A stretch of 64,000 bases of DNA from Styela clava (GCF_964204865.1 NC_135254.1:15567001-15631000), one strand, 5' to 3'; shown: positions 46,343 through 58,920, numbered from the stretch's first letter. The notes: generated by a model not told the origin, from the letters alone. Translations and numbers: made by a program.

Positions 46343-46462
46343 AGTTAATGGTTGGAGGGACCGCTTATTATAAAAATGATGTTTGCAAAAATTGAGTTTT
46401 GTGAATCTGACCTTTTTCGATAATAGACTTTGGCGCGATGAATTTAAAATAAAACTAAAAAG

Positions 46463-46608
46463 AAAGCTATAATTCATGATTAATTTCAATCGTCCATTCT
46501 TCTAAATGTTGATTTATTTTTAAAAACTAAAAAAACTAAAAAAAAAGCTATAATTCATGATTAATTTTCAATCGTTCATTCTTCTAAATGTTGATTTATT
46601 TTTGATTT
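46463..46608. repeat. 81-bp tandem duplication
   Basis: The segment beginning 'aaagctataattcatgatta' occurs at 46463 and again at 46544 with a few changes. Confidence 0.8.
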
Positions 46609-47028
46609 TACATCGCAAATCTTGGTTTTCTGGGAATACCTTTTGAAGGCTCATATACATTTATGTACAATTGTGAAGCACAATTGTCAGACACTACACT
46701 CAAAATACGATGACTACTACTATTAGAGTTATCCGCTTTTTGAAGTTGGATACAATGATTAAACTCAAATTTATGTAAAATGATAAAACAGTCGGCATTT
46801 CATTTAAAAAAAATATGTTGTTGCAAATCGTTTGTAACAAGAAAACCCATTTTTAATCAAAGTTGTGACCAAAATGCCTATTTTAATAAAAGTTTATTTT
46901 TTTTTATATGAAATAATACACTGTCTATTGTTCCGCTAACACAATGTAACTTCAAATTCAGCCCAGGTGAGAACTAAAATAGAAATATAATTGGCTGTAA
47001 TTATTTTTTTCAAAGAATCAAACTTTTT
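46609..47028. other. AT-rich spacer before the A/B duplication
   Basis: Nothing recognisable. Confidence 0.4.
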
Positions 47029-49119
47029 GAACTACCTCAACTTCAATGTCAACCTTTTACTGAAACTAATTATAAGTCGAAGACAAACTTCCAAGAAATA
47101 TAATTAATACTTTCGCCGTGTAACACATAATAATTATGCCACTTTCAGGTGACTAATCAATTCTACTTTCACACAATAGAAGCATTAAAAGGTATTTTCA
47201 GCAAAACGAGAGAAAATAAATTGCATTTTTTCGTAATCTCTGACTTGCGTTACATGGGAACGAAATCCTACTTGATCCTAGCTTGCATTCATAAATTTAG
47301 GAAGTAAAGTGAAAAAATTTGCATTTGTATTATGTTAATTTTGGCTGTTATTGTTTTTAGTGGAAATTTATAATTTATTCATGGGTTTGTATGTTTCTAC
47401 GAGGTTTGGGCTTTTGTGTATTCTGATGCTTTGCTTGAGTTGAACCAGTATAGTTACATTAAACTGCCTAAATGATTGTCTGTTCAGAAAAAGTTTCCTA
47501 ATTGCACAGAATGTAAGTACTAGTAAAAATATGCATTTCCCGTTTCTTATTTTATGTACTGTTCGCAGTTATTAGTCCTTTTAATTTAATTGCGACGTAC
47601 ATGAAAATCGTACTACCACTCTAAAAATTATTTTATAAAATGAGCAAACAAAAAAAAAAAACTAAGAAAAACAGGATTCAATGGAGTTAGACTTAATTCG
47701 CATCCGATTTTCAAAACCTGATTTAAATTGAGTCACAGAAACTGGCTTACTAGAAACGACACGTGGCTGATACTTGACTATGGGATGATACTTGATGATC
47801 ATTAGTGGCAGAATTAGATATAACAATAATCGATAATAATATGATAAACGATATTCGGAATAATTGGTCTGTCGTGACAATTTGATCTTGAAATAAACAT
47901 ACATAGCCTGATTTACTCCGATAAGTGCATTCATTAAGTATTACATACAATATACGTCAAATCAATTTATCAATCAGGAACCAGAATTAAATACGTTCAT
48001 TGGAGATTCTTAAAAAAACCATTTGCGAATTAAGAAGCTTTAATTAACAATCTTAATACAACTAACTCATTCAATATGATTATGGGTTTAAACAAGTGTT
48101 TTCTAAATACTTACAGTATACTATTAAAAAATTTTGATTAGGGAATTGACGTAAAACCAAATACGTTAAAATGAAATTAATTGAATTAAAACGGATTGAA
48201 CAAAAGGAAACAAACGATCATTATTTTGTTTAAATATAATCAACTTAAATTTATTATTTTCACGATACAATCAAAATTTGAATTTGTAAGAACCAGGTCA
48301 AGCTTCATTCGAAAACTTATTCTTTTTAATCCCATAATCTCAGATGTTCTCAATTAATTGATAGCATTTATCACTTTGAGCAGCTTGAGTAATTCGCCAT
48401 ACCAAAATGGATGACGTATTTCACACTCAATCCCAAGACAAGATTACACGGCAATTAGTAATCCTGACCCGACACAAAACTCGCAGATAAATTTACTGTT
48501 ATCTGCGGTATAAAACTCAATGCATCAAGAGAGCGATGCTCAAATATATGGACACGAAAGCCAAAACGAAGTAATACAGGTATCCAATCTGTCACAGCAG
48601 ACTACATGTATACCGCAGGCTTCACGACTAACGCGAACGTCATTGCACACAAAAAATGAATTCCATAGAGCCCATAAAATTTAAAATAAGTGAAACTAAT
48701 AGTCTTCCATCGAAAAATACTATCTTTATCCACTGAATATTTCAAAGCAGTTAATAAGAAATTCGATTTTCTTTCATAACAATAAGAACAAAAATACCAA
48801 CAACAACATAATAACAAAACGATTCATAGGTCCATTTCGTGTCCAATAATAAATTTCTAATCGTTGTTAAGGGTGACAATATTAAATCGAACAATGGAAG
48901 TAATCACTTTCTAATAAGATTTATCGAAACGTATAATTTGGTTAAAGATCTCTTTAATTTGACTCAATTGACGAATGAAGTTCCACATTATTATTTCTTT
49001 CACGTGCGCGAAATTTTTTATATTTTTTCTCTTCTATATTCCTGAATAGCTTATAAGCACGCGAATTTTACCCGTGAGATTATTTTGAATAACTTCATTG
49101 ACGAAATCATAGAAACAAA
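47029..49119. other. 5' region of gene A1
   Basis: Non-coding as far as I can see. The frame at 48839-49045 (68 codons) is partly kept in unit 2 (57066-57281) but differs in length and start, so it is probably leader or intron. The - strand frame at 47662-47934 is not preserved in unit 2. Confidence 0.45.
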
Positions 49120-49638
49120 ATGGCTATTCTGCAGATAGTTGAATTTGAAAGCAAAAATATTGAAAGGAATATTAAAACGTATAGCAAACTGGAAAAAATC
49201 TATCGATTCAGGAACAACACAAAATTACGTAGACAGAAACACTTAACACTGAAAAACTGTACGGTTTCGAAAAAAACTGAACCAACATCAACGCAGAACT
49301 ATAATAAGATTGCAGCATCTAAAAGAAATAAAGGATTTACCAACAATCTTTGTTCAATCGTGGAATCCGATGAAACAGAGGAGTCAACAAATAATACAAC
49401 AAATGCAAGCTTTTGGATTGGAATTCAAAAAGATTTTGTACAAAAACAAACATTTTATAAGAATTTTAAAATGGATTTGGGAAGAAAACTGAACAATTTA
49501 TTGCCTACAATCGACGAGAACGATGAAATAGTCTACAACAAGGATTTAAAAGCTAAGCAGCATCTTTCTTTAAACTGTAAACCAAGAGAACTTTTCCACG
49601 CAAAGCATGAAAATACAACAATCATATCTTGCTGCTGA
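49120..49638 (+). CDS. Unrecognised small basic protein, family A (A1)
   Basis: A single-exon open frame of 172 residues. I do not recognise the family. It is very rich in Lys, Asn and Thr, has no signal peptide or membrane helix, and is probably an intracellular protein. The C-terminal half carries a motif shared with the B genes: FTNxLC, then W-x-x-I, F-x-K-N, LxRKxNNxLPxIDExDEIxYN, NCKPR and KHE, ending in ISCC. The start at 49120 (MAILQIVEF) aligns with the B start MAVLQIIEY. A poly(A) signal AATAAA lies at 49723-49728. Its unit-2 counterpart is broken at 57260-57776. Motif-sharing paralogues at the same relative places argue that this is a real gene. Function is unknown. Confidence 0.75.
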   Translation: MAILQIVEFESKNIERNIKTYSKLEKIYRFRNNTKLRRQKHLTLKNCTVSKKTEPTSTQNYNKIAASKRNKGFTNNLCSIVESDETEESTNNTTNASFWIGIQKDFVQKQTFYKNFKMDLGRKLNNLLPTIDENDEIVYNKDLKAKQHLSLNCKPRELFHAKHENTTIISCC

Positions 49639-51918
49639 TTGTGAAACCATTAGGCTCGTCATTATATTTTTTTCTAGCTGTTATTGAATTATATTTATCG
49701 ACATTGTGTGCAATATTTTTCAAATAAATTTAATTTTTACCATAGGTTACGTTGAATGAAATTTGTAGAGTAGAAAGGTCAAGATTAAATATCTTAAGAG
49801 TAGGGATGGGTAGTGGAAAGTGAACTGAAAATTCGAGATCGATTCTTTCATAAAGAAAACTCACTAGCATATAGACTACTCAAGAGTAAACACTGTTAAC
49901 GCAATGATCGATCTGTCCTGGTTTGATTAGGAAATGAATCTGAACGAATTTTAGAATTCAAATTTTTTTGGGTAGTGACTGATTCAGCCTCGAAGGTTGA
50001 ATTGTTATAACAACCGAGTTGGATGATCTATAAACTCGGACAAATTACGCTGTAACCAAGTAAGATAGTATCGAGCATATATAGGGCTATAGGAATTGGG
50101 CCTAATTGTATGCAAATTTAGTTGTAGGCAAAAAAGTATGAATAGTAACAATCGCGGAGTTACAAGTGACAATTGGTGGGTTGTACCCAGTGGTAGGATT
50201 CATGGGGTTCTCTCAAACCCGTTAACAGAATGGCACAATACTTAGCAACCCTGTTTTTGTTTTGTTTCAAACGTTAGACGACCACAGCAAATTGGTAACG
50301 TACCTACGAGACGACTGCAGCGTTGTACTGTATTTGCTGCTTTGCGTAAGTTATGTACTAAATTTATGTAAAGCATGTCATGTTAATGAGCTTATTTGTG
50401 ACATTAAATAGAAATTGTTACGTACAGTTACAGATATATAAATTTGACATAACTTTTCTGAAATGAGTTAAGTGTCGTTAGTTAGTTCGACACAACAGAG
50501 AACCTGTTATTTAAAATGTTGAATCTATCACTGTCGTCTGTATTTATATATAGGCTCATCTTAGAGGTGGTAACATAAAACTTAGAACATAGCAACTGAC
50601 GCATTACTTAACGAAACAAGTCGAAACTGCCATAGAAACACCTCGACGTGGCGAATTCCACGAAACAGAAGATTTTGTGACAACCTTTGCTATGCATAAA
50701 TGGAATCTGTCTGATTAGATGGTGGACGTACCAAACTCTTTCCGATAAGAACCAAGCCAAATGCCACGTTTATTATGATATCTACAAATGAGATAGGTAA
50801 ATTCAAACGGTGTAAGTATTTTTAGAATATCAACTAGTATAATATTTTTCGAATTGGAATTTCAAGTATATTTGAAGTCACGCTGTAGAATTATTTATTT
50901 AAGGTGTTTCACCTCTTTCTTCAACGCAAGAGAAATATCTGTCATTTTACTACAAAAAAGCATAAAAGATAATTGCGAATCTATGTCGTTTTAGGTAAAA
51001 AAAAAATTTCCGTTCTAGGTAATTTTACCGATATAAATTTAATAATCTTACTATTCAAAAGCAAAAGTGCTAAGCCTGAGAGAATAAACAAATTGCCAAA
51101 TTGACAAATAAACATCAACCTTATATATTATAAAACATGAACTTAAAGACGAATGTTCTTGCAGCTGGATCATATTTGGAAAGATAAATATAAATATAAT
51201 TGATTGTAATCGTCTTTATCAAAAGCCGGCATCCACGAACTATACGTCAACGTTAACCACAATCATCAATTACTACTATTTCTTGTACAGAACAAATGAT
51301 GCGTCGAATTAAAAGTTATTAGTTCATGAACTTAATAGTAGCATGTAACACTTAAACATTATGTACGCGTAAACAATGAAGATACAAAAGTTCATTTACA
51401 TGGAACAAGTTACAGATGTTAAAGCATGATTGGCGCTACAAAAATAGAAAAAATATGTCTTTGATTCAATGTATTGCTCTTTTATTTATTCTTCGAAGAA
51501 GTTCAATCTTTTTGATCACTTCCGACTTCCTGCTTATTTTGAAGCTCGGGTCAAATTTATGCTTATATGCTGAAACAAGATTCGGTTTTAAATGGAGTTC
51601 ACTGTATAATATATTTCGTGTCGTCTGTCGGTATCGTTGTTATATGGCACACGTTGCGGGTATGCCGCATATGATGTATTTATTATTATAAACACTGATT
51701 TCCAACTTCAGCCTGTAATTAGAAAAAAAATACGGAAATGGTCGGACTGCGATTAAAATTATGAAGGTCTAACGGATCCCAAACAACTATAATTATCACC
51801 GTAGTTCCGTTTTCCTGTTAAATTATGGCTTTGTTAATCAATTGTGAACTAAATAAAATAATAAACACACCGGTAGCTGGAGGAAACGCTTTCGGATAAT
51901 AATAAACAATCTAGCACA
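49639..51918. other. Spacer between A1 and B1, first part
   Basis: No supported gene. The open frame at 51416-51691 is not preserved in unit 2. 51170-51900 aligns closely with 59350-60100. Confidence 0.45.
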
Positions 51919-52230
51919 CTGGTTCTCAACCAGTGGGCCATGGCTCACTGCTCGGCCATAGATTCTTTTCAAGTGGGCCACAAGCCTATTAAAAATTACT
52001 ACGGTTATTGAAAAGTTTGGTTTCATTTGTGTCAGTATAGTCAAATTTTTAGGGTGGTAGCAATGAATGATGCTGCTGCTTTTCATTCTAATTTTAAAAT
52101 GAAAGTATTTATTTTTGCCAAAAAGTCTCGTTTTTCTTGTAGTTTTTTCCTTCCATGAGAAAGATAGTGGGCCACAGAATTTTCATGCAACGAAAGTGGG
52201 CCACGAAAGAAAAAAGGTTGAGAACCACTG
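51919..52230. mobile_element. hAT element inserted after the segmental duplication
   Basis: The ends are 'ctggttctcaaccagtgggc' and 'ggttgagaaccactg', and the interior is rich in 'gtgggcca'. Flanks ctagcaca (51911-51918) and atagcaca (52231-52238) match at seven of eight bases. Unit 2 has the empty site 'caatctagcacaatggctg' at about 60100. Confidence 0.9.
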
Positions 52231-53595
52231 ATAGCACAATTGCTGTCTACATCGCATGGCTGGGTATTTCGAATCGAAAAGTAAATTATTCGAATCAATT
52301 CATACGACAATTTTGAATCGCCGCGATCTTGTCTTTTTTGACCGCCAAAGACGACGAGTTTCTTCATATTTCGCTATTGATGGAACATGTTTCTTACTGT
52401 GTACGACAACTCCGCGAACTAACTGAGTGATGGATTCTGTGTTTTCATTAATTTACCGTAGGAGGCCCGATTGCAATAAAAAAGTCTCATACAGTTACGT
52501 CGTTGTTTTAATTTAAATATCTTCCAAGTACATTCGATTCGAATAAATGTTCGATTTGATTCTGAAATCATTCGAAAAGTGTCCTAATGATTGTAACCCA
52601 GCATGCTTATAATTTTTTTTTTATCCCGAATGGGCTATTTTTTATCGCCAGGTTTTCTCCATCGGAAGTAATTTTGTCGTTCTTGGGGAGAAATAATTTT
52701 GTATTCGATGTGGTATTACTAATATTTAGTACTTTATTATTACTATAATACTTTTTAGTATTACATTTATGCACACATTAAAAGCTATTTGAACTGTACA
52801 AAAGAGAGAGTGCGACTTGCGCATATCACAAGCTAATGGTCCATTGAAGATTGAACAAAAAAAGTAGTTTTAATGCGTAGTGAAGATGGAATAAAAAAAT
52901 CCGAAATACACAAAAGTACGAATTTAACGGAAAGAACCACTCATAACAGAAGCCTACCATTTCAGCAGAGTGTAAAAAGTTGGGTAGACCCCAGCAGTCC
53001 AAGGATATTTCGGTTCTCCATGGCAGTTCCCTACACTTTCTTTAGACTTTAGAGATTTCGCACCGAGTTTTGCTTAAAGAGGTATCAGTCAAAAATAACG
53101 CTATTTTACATGTTAACGTTTGGGAATGAGGGTGAAATGTTTTTTCTTTTTCATGGGGTGAGCTATATTGAGCCTGCTGTCAAAAAGTAATGATGACATC
53201 ATTCAACTGTCAATTCAAAAAATAGTGGTAATTTATCAGTGCTTATGTGATTTTTAAGTCGTGTTTCATGATTGGTTTATACTTAATCAAAATATTTACC
53301 TATTTATTTGTTTGTCTTCACTACAATACGAAGCTGCTATATTTTTAATTATAGTGTTTGGAATCTACAATTAGAAATTAATTGAAAGGAAGTTAAACTC
53401 TTTTAAATAGGCGTACTGAAACTAATAATTTTGTTTAATATTAAGTTTATTTAAGTGGTACGTACTTTGCCTCAGATGTTTCCGTGGGTAGGTTGATTTA
53501 TTACATTTTATTTTCTCTTCGCAGAATATAAGTGCGCGAATGTTGTCCGTGATCTCATTTTACGCAACACTTTGTCACAAGTCGTAGCATAGAAA
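52231..53595. other. Spacer upstream of B1
   Basis: No gene. It aligns with 60110-61478. A pyrimidine-rich splice acceptor 'ttttctcttcgcag' ends at 53524, 71 bases before the B1 ATG. Confidence 0.5.
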
Positions 53596-54126
53596 ATGGC
53601 TGTTCTACAAATAATTGAATATTCCAGCGAAGATATTGTCGAGAAAACTAATAAAAATTGCAATAGTAATCGAATTGCGGAAAGAATACATTGCTTTAAC
53701 AAAGAAATCAATTCTGGTCGGAAGCATATCAACGAACTAAAGAATTTCATGGCTGTGGAGAAATTCGAATCGAAGTCATTGGAAAGGCAAAAGCGAGTTT
53801 TTTCAACAAAATCAAAAAGAAAATTCACTAACCTATGCGCAATCAAGGAATCGGAAGAAACAGTGGAAATAATAAACAAGACATCGAATTTATGGATTAA
53901 AATTGAAATGAATCAAAGAAATTTCGCGGAAAGACAACTATTTTCAAAAAATAATAAAACAAATCTGCGACGAAAAATGAACAATATGTTACCGGTAATT
54001 GACGAAAAAGACGAAATAATTTATAATACGGAATTAAACGCAAAACGGTATCGTTCTATAAACTGCAAACCACGAAATCATTTCCGGGAGAAACATGAAT
54101 TTAAATTATTTGTATCTTGCCATTAA
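53596..54126 (+). CDS. Unrecognised small basic protein, family B (B1)
   Basis: An open frame of 176 residues with the start MAVLQIIEYSS. I do not recognise it. It is strongly basic, has no signal peptide or membrane helix, and carries several Cys (NCNS, HCF, NLCA, NCKPR and the penultimate SCH). The last 113 residues differ from B2 at only 12 positions, with a fully identical 53-residue run at B1 residues 115-167 that includes LRRKMNNMLPVIDEKDEIIY. It is clearly homologous to A1 in this half. An upstream splice acceptor at 53511-53524 gives a 71-nt leader in the last exon. A poly(A) signal AATAAA is at 54188-54193. Function is unknown. Confidence 0.75.
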   Translation: MAVLQIIEYSSEDIVEKTNKNCNSNRIAERIHCFNKEINSGRKHINELKNFMAVEKFESKSLERQKRVFSTKSKRKFTNLCAIKESEETVEIINKTSNLWIKIEMNQRNFAERQLFSKNNKTNLRRKMNNMLPVIDEKDEIIYNTELNAKRYRSINCKPRNHFREKHEFKLFVSCH

Positions 54127-56620
54127 TTTTTTTACATTACCGTCGAAATATATTTATAGTATTACCTTAAAGTGCAATATGTATGAAAATAAATTTATTT
54201 ATATAAAATGTTGTTGAATTCTTCAGGAGGTAACAAAGGGGTAGATACGACAACTGAGTGCTTTTTCGAGCCTTGTTTTTCTCAGTCACTTCCGTATAAC
54301 ATAGGGTAATCAACACGATGTCAAAGGGGGAATAGGCAATTGGAATTTTAGCTGCCGTTTAGATATTTCGTTTGCTCAGATAGATTTTCAGACGTAGGAT
54401 AATGAATGGCAAGTGTATGTTGGGCATGCACCATCAGTCGAGTCCTTGAAATATACTTGAGATTACAAACTGAAATAAAATATGTAAATACTGTTTTATC
54501 GATTTTGAAAAAATAAACTGAATAAAATTTTCTATCAAGGCATTTCCAGAATAAACTCGAGGTTTATTTTATCATTTCTTCAAAACCAAATTTCCTGAAC
54601 TAATTATATGGCACTAACTTAAGACGAGTTTGAAACAGCTCAATCTATTTTATTTGATTTAATAGTTTAAATTATATACAACGAAAATTTCAAAGTTTAT
54701 ATATCGTCGAAATGAGTAAATAAAATTTCGACCCAATTTTGAATCCGCAAACCGAAATTTAAAAACAAAGGAGAAGCTGTAGATTGTTAAGAAGAAGCAT
54801 ACCTTACTTATGTTTAAACGTAATTTTTGGGATATTAAGTGGACTACTAACATTGCGCTGGTCGTATTCGTACTCCCCTAATAGCCGGGAGTGGCAGTCC
54901 TAGTGGAATGACAAAACTACATCAACCTGACTTTCACTCATTTACTGAAACTAATCATAAGTCGAAGACAAACTTCCAGGAAATATACTTAATACTTTCG
55001 TCGTGTAACACATAATAATTATGCCACTTTCAGGTGATTATTTAAAGCTACTCTCACACAATATAACTATTAAAAGGTATTTTCAACAAAACGAGAGAAA
55101 TAAAAATATTGCATTCTCTCGTAATTTTTGGCTTGCGTTGCGGGGATAACTCTTGCAAGACACTAGCTTGCATTTCTTTCATAAATTTATCAAGGAAAAC
55201 GAAAAACTTTGCATTTGTATTATGTTAATTTTGGCTGTTATCGTTTTTGGTGGATTTTTATAATTCATCCATGGGGTTTTATGTTCCTACAAGGTTTGGG
55301 CATTGGTGCATTCTCATGCTTTGCCGAAGTTGAACTGGTAGTTACTTAAAATGCTAATTAAATGATTGTCTGTTGAAAAATAGTTTCTTAATTGCACAGA
55401 ATGTAAATAGTAGTGAAAATATGCATTTTCCGTTATTTATTCTATGTGCTGTGTTGCACAGATATTAGTCGTTTAATTTAATTGAGATGTGTATGAAGAC
55501 TTAATCTCCAACTTATTTTTAAAACTCGATTTGAATTGAGTCCCAGAAGCTGACTTTACTGGAAATGACACGGGGCTGATACTTCTCATTGATGGATTTG
55601 TACTTGACTAGTCAAGTGAATCTTTAGTAGCAGAATTTGATATAATAATATTAGATAATAAGATGATAAACGATATACGGCATAATTGGTGTGTCATGAC
55701 AATTTAACTTCAAAATAAACACAGCGAGCCTGATTTTCTCCGATAAATGCATTCATTAAATATTACATACGATAGACGTCAAATCAATTTATCAATTAAG
55801 AACTAGAATTAAATACGTTATTTGGAGATACTTAATAACATTTGCGAATTAAGAAGCTTTAATTAACAATCTTAATACAACTACCGGTAACTCATTCCAT
55901 ATGATTATGGGTTTAAACAAGTGTTTTCTAAATACTTACAGTACTATTAAAATTTTTTGATTAAAGAATTGACGTAATACCAAATACGTTAAAATGAAAT
56001 TAGTTGTATTAAAACGGATTGAACAAAAGGATCTAAATGATCATTATTTTGTTTAAATATAATCAACTCAAATTTATTATTTTCACGATATATTCAAAAT
56101 TGTAAGAAACAGGTCAGGCATTACTTAAAAAATGATTCCCTTTAAGCCCATAATCTCAACTCAATTAATTAATAGCATTTATCACTTTGAGCACTTTGAG
56201 CTACCAAAATTGATGACGTATTTCACACTCAATCCCAGACAAGATTACACGGCAATTATTAACTACTCGGCATAGAACTTGCAAGTAAATGTGCTGTTGT
56301 CTATAAAGTGAAACTCATTGCAATAAGAGAGCGTTGCTCAAATATATGACACATTAGCCAAAACGAAGTAATATAAGGTATACAATCTGTCACTGTATGC
56401 TAGCGCTGTCTTCACAACTAACGCGAATGTCATCGCACACAATAAACGAAAAAACAAATCTCATGGAGCCCATAAAATATTTTGAGGTAAGGAATAGCTT
56501 CTAGCCAAAATTAAATGAAAATGAAATTTCTTCTTTAAATGAAATTTCAAAGCAATTGGTCCCGAAGTTAATAAGAAATGCTAATTTTTCATAAAAATAA
56601 GAACAAAAATACCAACAACA
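54127..56620. other. Junction of units 1 and 2 and 5' part of unit 2
   Basis: No gene. The join of the two tandem units is at about 54890-54912. 54912-56620 aligns with 47029-48815. Confidence 0.5.
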
Positions 56621-56623
56621 ACA

Positions 56624-56965
56624 TAACGGGAATATCGGTCAGTATCCGAAGACTTATCGATCGAAAGTTAGGGGATCCCCAAAACAGCGCTCTTACCTCA
56701 TAGTGACACTCTATGTCCTATCACTAATTAATTAATAAATCGCTAATTATACGACATAATCTGCCCAAAATCAATAGGTCCGAGATATGATGAATGCACA
56801 TGCAAAATCTGGAGCAGATTCAATCCCGCTTTCATGAGATATCGCGTGCATCTAACAGACATACACACAACCAGACAGACAGACAGACAAATACCTATCA
56901 CCATACTCACCGATTAAAATCGATAAGTAACGATTAAAATCGATAAGTAATAACAAAATAATCTA
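56624..56965. mobile_element. Probable LINE/SINE 3' fragment inserted in unit 2
   Basis: This sequence is absent from the matching place in unit 1 (about 48815). It contains 'gagatatcgcgtgcatctaa', then 'cagacagacagacagac', typical of 3' ends of some non-LTR elements. It ends with a short tandem tail 'cgattaaaatcgataagta', repeated twice. Confidence 0.6.
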
Positions 56966-57259
56966 TGGGTAAATTTCTAATCGTTGTTAGGGATGTCAAT
57001 ATTAGATCGAACAATGAAAGTGGTCACTTTCTAAGTTTCTAATAAGATTTATCGAAACGTATAATTTGGTTAAAGATCTCTTTAATTTGCCTCAAATGAC
57101 GAATGAAGTTTCACATTATCATTTCTCTCACGTGTGCGAAAATTTTTATATTTTCCTCTTCTATATTCCTGAATATAAGAAGAATATTCCTTATAAGCAC
57201 GATAATTCTACTTATGGCATTATTTTGAATAACTTCATTGGCGAAATCATAGGAACAAA

Positions 57260-57776
57260 ATGGCTATTCTGCAGAAGTTGAATTTGAAAGCAAAAATGAT
57301 GAAACAAATGATGAAACAAATAGAAAACTAGAAAAAATCTATCGATTCAGGAACAACACAAAATTACGTAGACAGAAGGACTTAACACTGAAAAACTGTA
57401 CGGTTGCGAAAAAACTGAGCCAACATCAATAAATTACTAAAATATAATTGCTGCATCTAGAATAAAGAATGGATTTACCAACAATCTGTGTTCAATTGTG
57501 GAATCCGATAAAACAGAAGAATCAACAAATCAAACAACATATGGAAGCTTTTGGATTGAAATTCAAAAAGATTTTGTACAAAAACAAACATTTTGGAAAA
57601 ATTTTAGAATAGATTTGCGAAGAAAAATGAACAATTTATTGCCTACAAATGACGAAAAAAATGAAATAATCTACAACAAGTGATTAAAAGCTAAGCAGCA
57701 TCGTTCTCTCAACTGTAAACCAAGACATCTTTTCCACGCAAAACATGGAACTGCAACAGTCATATCTTGCTGCTGA
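57260..57776 (+). pseudogene. Broken family A copy (A2)
   Basis: It aligns with A1 from the start codon to the stop. Two bases are lost after 'ATGGCTATTCTGCAG', shifting the frame within six codons. Further small indels follow in the first 200 bases. A change near 57680 puts TGA after 'tacaacaag'. The stretch at 57498-57680 remains open and similar to A1, and the final 'tcttgctgctga' is retained. It is a decayed paralogue, not an assembly duplicate. Confidence 0.8.
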
Positions 57777-58599
57777 TTGTGAAACCATTCAGCTCGTCAT
57801 TATATTATTTAAAACTTTTATTGAAATATATTTATTAACATTGCGTGCAAGATTTTTTAAATAAAGTTAATTTGCTATTAATCATATTTTACGTTAAATG
57901 ATTTTGTAGAGTAGAAAGGTCAAGATTACATTTCTTAAGAGTGGGATTGGGTGGCGAAAAGTGAGCTGAAAAATTTACCGACATCGATTCTTTGATACAG
58001 AAAACTCACTAGTTCATACTCAAAAGTAAACAATGTTAACGCAATGATTGATCTGTCTTCGTTTGGTTAATGTAGTGTAGGCCTGTAGGGCGTCGTGACT
58101 AAAAATTGGTCTGAACAAATGTTTTTTTTGGTTGTGACTCATTCAGACTCGAAGATTAAATTGTTACGATTTCCCACTTTTGCGTAAAGCTTAGCTACAT
58201 TTTATAAGCAGATTATGAATATGTATTGGTGAAGTTGACGCAAATATTCAGCTTAAAACCATGAGGTTTGTAACCACAACCTAAGATATTCTTATAAGCA
58301 GAAGGCATCTTGAAACGCTATCGCGCAGATGTACACAGAGCGTGCGACACCTGTGGTGATACAACGAGTTTTCGATGAAGTGGGATCTGAGGTATAACCA
58401 CCATTGACAGTTCCAATTAAACTTGTATATGTGTGAAATCACACTCAGCCAAGCTAAACGTAGGATTGTTGATATCTTTGGTTAAATATGGTATTCTTTA
58501 CATGAGTGGCTTGGTAATGGAAGGATTTCATGATGTGAAATTATTTCAGAGGAGCTCCGACGAACCCCTGATAAAGCTCTACCGAACCCAGGGGCAAAA
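57777..58599. other. 3' flank of the A2 pseudogene
   Basis: 57777-58160 aligns with 49639-50010; beyond this it diverges. No gene. The 89-codon frame at 58433 runs into the minisatellite and is not supported. Confidence 0.4.
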
Positions 58600-58920
58600 G
58601 TACGTGGGTGCAAATGTACGCAGGTGCAAATGTATTTTCTCGGCTGCAAATGTACGCGTTGCAAATGTCCGCGAGTGTCAATTTCCGTGGGTGAAAATTT
58701 AAGGGGGTGCAAATATACATGGGTGCAAATATCTATAGGTGCAAATGTTCATGGGTGCAAATGTTCATCTGCGCAATCTGTGTTGGTGCTAAAATCTGCT
58801 GGTGCAAATGTATCGGTGCAATTGTTCATGGGTGCAAATGTTCGTGGGTGCAAAAATATACAGATGCAATTATCCTGGGTGCAAATGTACGTGTACAATT
58901 GTACGTTGGTGCAAATATAT
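58600..58920. repeat. Degenerate 18-bp minisatellite
   Basis: Variants of 'gggtgcaaatgtncatgg' recur about every 18 bp. Because 18 is a multiple of three, several frames stay open and read as Cys-Lys-Cys or Gly-Ala-Asn-Val repeats. The array is absent from unit 1. Confidence 0.85.

Larger units (their letters stand above)
47029..54890. repeat. Tandem segmental duplication, unit 1 (genes A1 and B1)
   Basis: About 7.9 kb aligns along its length with 54912-62790. Anchors include 'taagtcgaagacaaacttcc' (47071 and about 54959), 'tttaattaacaatcttaata' (48040 and 55858), the A and B genes, and 'gactactaacatt' (54842 and 62758). The unit abuts unit 2 directly. Differences include the hAT insertion at 51919-52230, which is absent from unit 2. 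Confidence 0.9.

Noticed and set aside
48839-49045. Upstream 68-codon frame before A1 as a separate gene
   Set aside because: The unit-2 counterpart differs in start and length, and no motif is present. It is more likely leader or intron sequence.
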